A DNA stretch of 64,000 nt from Topomyia yanbarensis (taxonomy: Eukaryota; Arthropoda; Insecta; Diptera; Culicidae): positions 86,550,370 through 86,614,369 of the forward strand of contig NC_080671.1 of assembly GCF_030247195.1 (NCBI RefSeq). Reading direction: 5' to 3'. A program made the position numbers and the translations under genes. Of this stretch, positions 58,641 through 64,000 are shown piece after piece; within the stretch, counting starts at the first letter, position 1; each line of letters begins with the position of its first letter. The notes below the pieces were generated by a model, which had not been told where the DNA came from, searched no databases, and saw only the letters and a list, made by a program, of their open reading frames with translations.

Positions 58641-60308
58641 GTCGAAGAGTTCCCCGGCGGCGGAATTTCTCTCGAAACCCGATTTGTGGCTTTTTGTTGG
58701 TCCCTTCGTCACTTCCTCTGCAGCTCGGAGAGTATGCTCGTAACCACTCTGTTGACAGCGTCCCAGGTATGTTCGTCGCGGCACATCTCTTCGACGATAT
58801 TGTCCACTGTCATACCAGGTATACCCCTACGAGCTTCTTCGAACCCAGGACATTCGAAGACCACGTGTTCCGGTGTCTCCTACACAGTCGCACACTCCGG
58901 GCAAATGGGTGACGAAGCATGTCCAAACCGATGCAAGTACTTCCGGAAACATCCGTGCCCGGACAAAAACTGCGTCAAATGGAAGTTCACCTCTCCATAC
59001 TTCCCAAACCGACACATTTGGGATGAGTCGGTGGGACCACCTTGCTTTCTCCGCGTTGTCCTACTCCTGTTGCCATTAAGCCAACGAGTCCAGTCTCCTA
59101 GTGTTACGTGCATTTCTCCACTAGTAGCATTCCACGTCCTCCGCCAGGATGATGCATCCCGGCGATAACGCATACTGCCTCCGACGATATTGTTCTGTAG
59201 GCACTTGCGACTCGTACGGCCATCAGCCGGAATGTCCTGTTTAGCTTTGTACGGTTCCACTTGGTTTTCAGCGCAGCACTCCAGGCAGGAAACCCATATC
59301 GGAGTATCGATGACGAAACAATAGATAGCAGACGTCTCGTGCTGCTTCTCAGGCCGCCGACGCTTGGCATGATTCTCACTATTGCGTTTGCTGCCTTCGC
59401 CGACATTTCACAGGCGTAGTCAACATGGTTGTTGAAGCTCAACCGGTCGTCGATTATAACTCCCAATTGCTTCAGTGCACGCTTCGACGTCGATCTGCAT
59501 CCACTGAACCGCTTTGCAGTTACTGACCAACAACACCTCCGTCTTGTGGTGAGCTATTTGCAGTTTGACCCCGTTCATCCAGCTCTCGATCGCGTCTTTT
59601 GTCTCCGTCACCGACACCTCCACTTCTTCAAGTGTCTCACCCATCACCTTTAGTGACACGTCCTCCGCGAAACCCACGATTTTCACTTTCCTAGGCAGCT
59701 GCAGCGTTAAGATGTACGATGGGCATCACATTCCAAAGAGTTGGACCGAAAAAGGAGCCCTGAGGAACGCCCGCTGTGACTCGCATTGACCTCTGCCCTT
59801 CGCTCGTCTCGTACAGCAGCACTCTGCTCTGAAAGTAGCTCTTCAGGATCTGGCATAGAGAGTCGGGAACCCTCATTCTATGCAGCGCTGCAGCGATGGC
59901 TTCCCAGCTGGCACTGTTGAACGCGTTCTTCACATCTATCGTGACCACAGCGCAGTATCGATCTCCTCTTCGCTTCTGTTTGGATGACTTCTCAACACTC
60001 TCGAGCACTGTCCGAATTGCATCCACTTTCGATGCTCCTTTGCGGAAACCGAACGGCATCTTGAACAGTCCGCGCTCACCTTCTGTGAATTTCGTCAACC
60101 TGTTAAGAATGATCCTTTCCAGGAGTTTTCCGAGTGTATCCAGCAGGCATGTGGGCCTGTACGAGGCCGGATCGCCAGGTGGCTTCCCTGGCTTTGGCAG
60201 CAAAACCAGCTTCTGGACCTTCCACATTTCGGGGAAGTTGCCTTCATTTAGGCACTTCTGCAGCACTATCCTGAACATGTCCGGATATGCCAGGATCGCA
60301 GCTTTCAG
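58640..60308 (-). pseudogene. R1-clade reverse transcriptase, ORF2 remnant
   Basis: Successive frames on the minus strand read, 5' to 3': LAYPDMFRIVLQKCLNEGNF then YRPTCLLDTLGKLLERI (RT fingers); GFRKGASKVDAI; TIDVKNAFNSASW (motif A, first catalytic Asp); AGVPQGSFFGPTLWN (motif B); after a frameshift, VGFAEDVSLKVMGE, which is motif C with FAED where FADD is required; then LQIAHHKTEVLL, DDRLSFNNHVDYAC, LRYGFPAWSAAL and, after more frame changes, LTQFLSGHGCFRKYLHRFGH with CPEC, the C-terminal Cys/His region. At least four frame changes plus the catalytic substitution make it dead. Plus-strand ORFs of 181 and 269 codons are antisense shadows. Confidence 0.85.
60301..60308. repeat. 8-bp target duplication GCTTTCAG, left
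   Basis: Exact copy at 60807-60814, either side of the hAT MITE within the R1 RT. Confidence 0.85.
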
Positions 60309-60806
60309 CAGGCAGGCATTGAGCCACAAAGAGCGAAATACACCGATTAAAAATAGAGCAGCACAAAAACACTGCGATGTGCAGAACGACCGCACAAAGA
60401 GAAACTTGAAAACGAAAAAGAGTAATATCCGTGCACCAAGAGCTGTACAATTTCGTTCAAAGAGTCACCTTGAAGAGCCACTTTTTTGTGCCTCCCCTCA
60501 CTGGAAAGCAGGTAGGGAGGCGAATCAAACTACAATTCAGATAAAGCTTGATCGGAAGAACGTTTTAAAAATGTTTTTGGTTGCCTTCTCTACTTACGTG
60601 CGTGTGGGACCAAGATACACACCAAAGAGCCTCTTCATTTCTACTCTTTGTGGCGTGCAGCCGTGGAGTAGAATACACGTGTGGGAGCAACACGCATCGG
60701 AGTGAAGAGGTTTATTGTGAAAGAGAAGAGCGGTGGTTCGCATGAAAAGTGCAAAGAGCGTTTGTTATTCTTCTCTTTATTTGCTCTGAGGTGCATAACA
60801 TCCCTG
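60309..60806. mobile_element. hAT MITE inserted in the R1 reverse transcriptase
   Basis: 498 bp, beginning CAGGCAGGCATTGAGCC and, on the other strand, CAGGGATGTTATGCACC. It is flanked by an exact 8-bp duplication GCTTTCAG. CAGG ends with 8-bp duplications are typical of hAT. The R1 frame is resumed exactly across it (NVVLKA | LKAAILAYPDMF). AAAGAG or its reverse recurs about ten times inside, like transposase-binding subterminal motifs. Non-coding. Confidence 0.85.
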
Positions 60807-60814
60807 GCTTTCAG
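60807..60814. repeat. 8-bp target duplication GCTTTCAG, right
   Basis: Exact copy of 60301-60308. Confidence 0.85.
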
Positions 60815-60945
60815 TACCACGTTTGGTATTCCATCCGGACCAGGGGTTTTCTTTGATTTTAGGCGCTTCGATGCTTTTGCTAGCTCGTCGTTAGTCACTT
60901 ACCGATCCGTGTTTCTTCTTCTTCGCCGTACGGTGTCGGTAGCCA
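60815..60945 (-). pseudogene. R1 reverse transcriptase remnant, 5' side
   Basis: Minus-strand frame with VTNDELAKASKRLKSKKTPG then PDGIPNVVLKA, the block just N-terminal to RT motif 1, joined to 60308 by removal of the MITE. Upstream similarity fades near 60945, the probable 5' truncation point. Confidence 0.8.
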
Positions 60946-61689
60946 TGTTTGTGTATGTGTGTGTATTTCACACTGACCGGCAGTGCTTTTATAGAAGAAA
61001 CTTGTCTGCATCTATGTAATAATATATTTGTTTTCATTGGTAGATGTACACATGTTTAGCCCTGGAAATGAAAGACGATAGCTCTACTGTACATCCAACG
61101 ACCTATTTCAAGAATGCCTGTTCCTACTCGTACATTCTGAGGCCACCTTCATAGAAAATAAGCCCCGCGCGAATACATCCACGTAGCAATTAGATATTTA
61201 CAATATATTCGCACTTCCAGAATGAAAAATATTTTTGATTCTGGCACGTATTTACAAAAAGGAAAATATCCATGTAAATAGACGCAAGGCATTGAAAAAT
61301 TACATGAAAGGATCTCACCAGCTCTGAATAAATAAATTCATGAGATTTCTGTGAAGAATTCTCCTCCATCCGTGAAATTGTTGCATCAGCTACTCAGTTC
61401 CAGACGGCGCTGCAGGCGCTAAGCGGAACGCGCGGGTGGATTTTTTCGCGACTTGCTTCACATACTTCAATGGTAAAGTTGTGACGATAAATCACTATGC
61501 AAAATCACACTTTTTTCGCGATATTTCAACCTGCTAACATGTAATTCAACAGGAAAAACTACCCACTAAACAAATTATTTCATTTTCCTGTTAAATATAT
61601 TGTATATCACTGAAAACTTTTGAAAAATATTGGACGTTAACGACAAAACAATGTAATAGTATGTATAGTTCATCGAAAATAATACAAAA
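60946..61689. other. No recognisable feature
   Basis: TGTGTATGTGTGTGTATTTC at the edge, then unremarkable AT-rich sequence. Confidence 0.4.
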
Positions 61690-62172
61690 TTGAATAATCG
61701 AGTGGAATTATTTTCTCCAAAGAAAATTGCACAAGCCAATAGATCAACATCACCACTATCTCCACTCAAATCGGGTCAACCATTAAAATGCAAACGAACA
61801 AGTTTCGAACTGAAGCAATCTCGATTTATCGCACTCGACCTGGTGACAACTGGCCTGCGAAAATACCGAACCAGATTCGACGCCTGCTCCACTAATTGTG
61901 CAAATCCGGAATTATATAATAATATCTGCAAAGCCTTCAAGCTCGAATCCGTCAAAAACAGAAATCATGTTGAGATGGCAGTCAGCATTTCAGCTACCCC
62001 TTGCGACAAACTTTTTACCAATGTGCAGCCCAATTTTTATGAGCACTCAAGTAAAAGAAAATGCGCTCCACTTTGCCGCACAGAAATAAACACCGCTCCA
62101 ATATTTTTTTGGTGTTCCATTCCATTTTTGCGTAATCGTGATCCCGACCTTGTGGAGGATCTCCCTAAATAA
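61690..62172 (+). CDS. Unrecognised 160-codon ORF
   Basis: The frame starts MNNRVELFSPKKIAQANRST, Ser/Pro/Lys-rich for its first 35 residues, then CKRTSFELKQSRFIALDLVT. The middle has several Cys (residues about 67-80 and 103), and it ends DPDLVEDLPK. The third-position GC is somewhat higher than flanking DNA, which is mildly in favour of coding. I see no known domain, signal peptide or membrane segment. A partial antisense ORF (62047-62295) competes. It may be an exon of an unknown gene or a decayed element. Confidence 0.3.
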   Translation: MNNRVELFSPKKIAQANRSTSPLSPLKSGQPLKCKRTSFELKQSRFIALDLVTTGLRKYRTRFDACSTNCANPELYNNICKAFKLESVKNRNHVEMAVSISATPCDKLFTNVQPNFYEHSSKRKCAPLCRTEINTAPIFFWCSIPFLRNRDPDLVEDLPK

Positions 62173-64000
62173 GGCAAACCGTCGTCGCATCATTATCGTT
62201 ATATTTAATCCTACACGCCTTGTTTCGACCATCATTATCGCGCGCATCCATTTCTGCGCATCAATCCAGCGTGCTACCGTCGAGGGGGTAAACACCTTTA
62301 AATGTCATTGCACCATAATTGGCCTACATCTTCGGGCTTGGCTAATTTTCCACATATGGACTGCGAATGCGAATGTTCAACACCAGGTGATTGAAATTCA
62401 TGCCGAAGGTTCAGAGGACCACCCCTGACCATACGGCACACTCACGCACCATCCGCGACAACTACAATTTAGACGTGGCTCGCCACCTCCGCCAAACGAT
62501 ATGAGGCCTGTACGCTCTGAGTGCGATTGTAAATTTTTACTATCCTTCGACCACAAGGTATCACACGCCTGTAAATAGCCATAAAACAGATAGTATTTAA
62601 ATAATTACCTATTGCATAGTTTCGAAAATCATGTGGTCGCGATAGAGTTACCTAATCCCGAAATCGGGGCGCATGTTCTACGCCAAACGGGTGAGCCGTG
62701 AGTGGACATAACTTGCAAGTTCAATGGTTTCGGACGTGAGCGGTGTGCTGCGTAACTATAGCCGATGTGACTAAATTTTCGCCAGACGCAATTCGCATTA
62801 TTTATTGACAATTAGCCGATAGCAGGGAGCAGCACGCTTTTCGTGAGACGCCCGATATCGTTGCCGTTGCTTTACTTCTTGCTTAAGAACTGCATTTTGT
62901 TTGATAAGTTTTGTAAGGTGGGAAATTTTCAGTGTGGTGGACGTAACTTGGTTTATAATATAAAAGAATTAATCTGAAATGAGCCCATAGATTTTTGGAT
63001 GAAGGGACAAACTATCAGCCAAGAGCCGAACTAAATAGAAAGCGAAAGGTTATCTGAGAGATGATATTGAAATTTAACAGGAGAGTGTTTTGAAAATAGC
63101 ACGTAATATCCATACTATAAAAGTACAGAGCTGAAGCTTTAGGCTGAGTCAATTCATCGAACAAATTTAAGCAAATAATCGATTATTGGCAATTAATCAA
63201 GATGCATGCATGCGATGTAAAAAACGTGTTCTACAAAGAACAATGATTTATACAATGCAGGTGAACAAATTTGATACAAACTATCTGACCCAAAACATAA
63301 CTCGCGCCTATAGGTCATGAGTTGCACAAAAATATTAACATGTTGATTGCCTCCGCGCCGCATCTAAACTACTTTCCTTGCTACTTTCCGATTTAAACCG
63401 AAACCAAAAAACGCAACGCTTACCCACTTATGTTAGCGAAAATATAAACATTTGTGGTAACAGATGTAAAACATGTTCCATGCATTACTTCAAATGTGGC
63501 CGGCAGGCTATCTTCTACGAGTTCACAATTCCGACAACTTGACAGCCATGAACTGTTTTAACTACACCAGCTAGGCAAAAAATGCCTTTGCTACATGCCA
63601 TTCATTGGTGACTCTGCTCAAAGCACCATTTAATCGAATATCGATAGTAATCTGGTTGGCATTGCACACAGCATAATTTGCCGAATCGTGATACAAAAAG
63701 TTATTTTGGCCAGAAATCTATTTTCTTTCCCTAAATACTTGAAAGCATTGCCATCAAAAATCGAACATTCAAAGCACGTCTAGATTTTTGAAAGCCATGA
63801 GCATGATGGCTAATTTTATAGTTTCATTTTATTACGCATTTTGCTTGCCACGTTTCAGTTTGTTTTTATTTTGCTGTGATACAGATCGACAATGTCACTT
63901 TTCGTTGAAAAAAAACACCGGGCTGTTGATTGTACAGACCGTATTTTGATACAACCTCTGTTCGAAAGCGCAACGCTGCCCAGCAATTCTCCAATCAATG
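62173..64000. other. No supported gene
   Basis: Short ORFs only. GC-richer patches near 62200-62530 and 62640-62720 have no recognisable content; the remainder is AT-rich and apparently unique. Confidence 0.4.

Larger units (their letters stand above)
57268..60945 (-). mobile_element. R1-clade LINE, 5'-truncated and decayed
   Basis: The minus-strand retrotransposon enters near 60945 in the RT N-terminal region (SKKTPGPDGIPNVVLKA), runs through RT and the C-terminal domain to about 58640, and has a GC-rich 3' region. Its 3' end appears to be an A tail (T run 57268-57275 on plus). Two elements are nested in it: a hAT MITE (60309-60806) and a palindrome (57614-57797). Target-primed reverse transcription commonly leaves such 5'-truncated copies. 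Confidence 0.8.

Noticed and set aside
58607..59168. Plus-strand ORFs of 101 and 181 codons
   Set aside because: Antisense to the R1 C-terminal region, kept open by its composition.
59896..60705. Plus-strand 269-codon ORF, the longest in the window
   Set aside because: Antisense to the R1 reverse transcriptase and running into the nested hAT MITE; the minus strand carries the recognisable RT motifs.

Overview
This window is almost certainly nuclear DNA of a culicine mosquito, probably Aedes-like. It is AT-rich, intron-poor and gene-poor, and the repeats are characteristic: R1-clade and Jockey-clade LINE fragments, a BEL/Pao pol remnant, tRNA-headed SINEs with A and B boxes, dispersed units carrying 'CCGGAACCGGAAGTCGGATC', and many TIR and foldback elements. 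No intact single-copy host gene could be supported. Nearly everything recognisable is mobile or mobile-derived, much of it nested, so the window reads as intergenic or deep intronic sequence. Species assignment is inference; coordinates of most repeat edges are by eye.

Layout. 0-9 kb: a LINE 3' tail, a half copy of a hAT-type foldback family, palindromic MITEs, a foldback element interrupted by a 315-bp TA-flanked MITE, and a 2.9-kb TIR-bounded block holding a GC-rich core with a possible minus-strand promoter. 9-11 kb: GGTACC-rich clusters around a perfect inverted repeat (170 bp / 106 bp / 170 bp). 13.9-15.8 kb: decayed BEL/Pao pol (minus). 18.2-19.0 kb: a non-autonomous Transib-type element with CACAGTG ends and a 5-bp CGTCG duplication. 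20.4-21.8 kb: about three copies of a ~466-bp satellite. 23.1-24.5 kb: (CT)n/(AT)n and T-rich low complexity. 24.5-25.7 kb: a tRNA-derived SINE and a palindromic MITE. 29.0-30.7 kb: a piggyBac-type element (TTAA, CCCT ends, acidic transposase N-terminus). 31.4-34.2 kb: a second Transib-type element (CACAGTG ends, CAACG duplication) stuffed with nested MITEs and foldbacks. 37-44 kb: a Jockey RT fragment, near-identical 162-bp direct repeats, inverted composite SINE/MITE units and a minisatellite.

46.4-49.3 kb is the most unusual part. Two partial copies of a divergent histone H3 sequence sit in an inverted-repeat setting. They keep TATA/initiator-like promoters, and one keeps a histone-type 3' stem-loop. 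Next to them are three copies of a hairpin tail and an endonuclease (EEP) fragment of the kind carried by Helentrons. I infer that a replication-dependent H3 gene was captured and amplified by a mobile element.

51-61 kb: inverted-repeat pairs, a 1,454-bp hAT-type foldback with an 8-bp duplication, and a degraded R1-clade LINE (minus strand) carrying two nested insertions. One of these is a 498-bp hAT MITE with a perfect 8-bp duplication. The last 3 kb has one unrecognised 160-codon ORF and otherwise nothing I can name.

The elements do not act together as a pathway. What the window records is transposition history: which element landed in which, and in what order.
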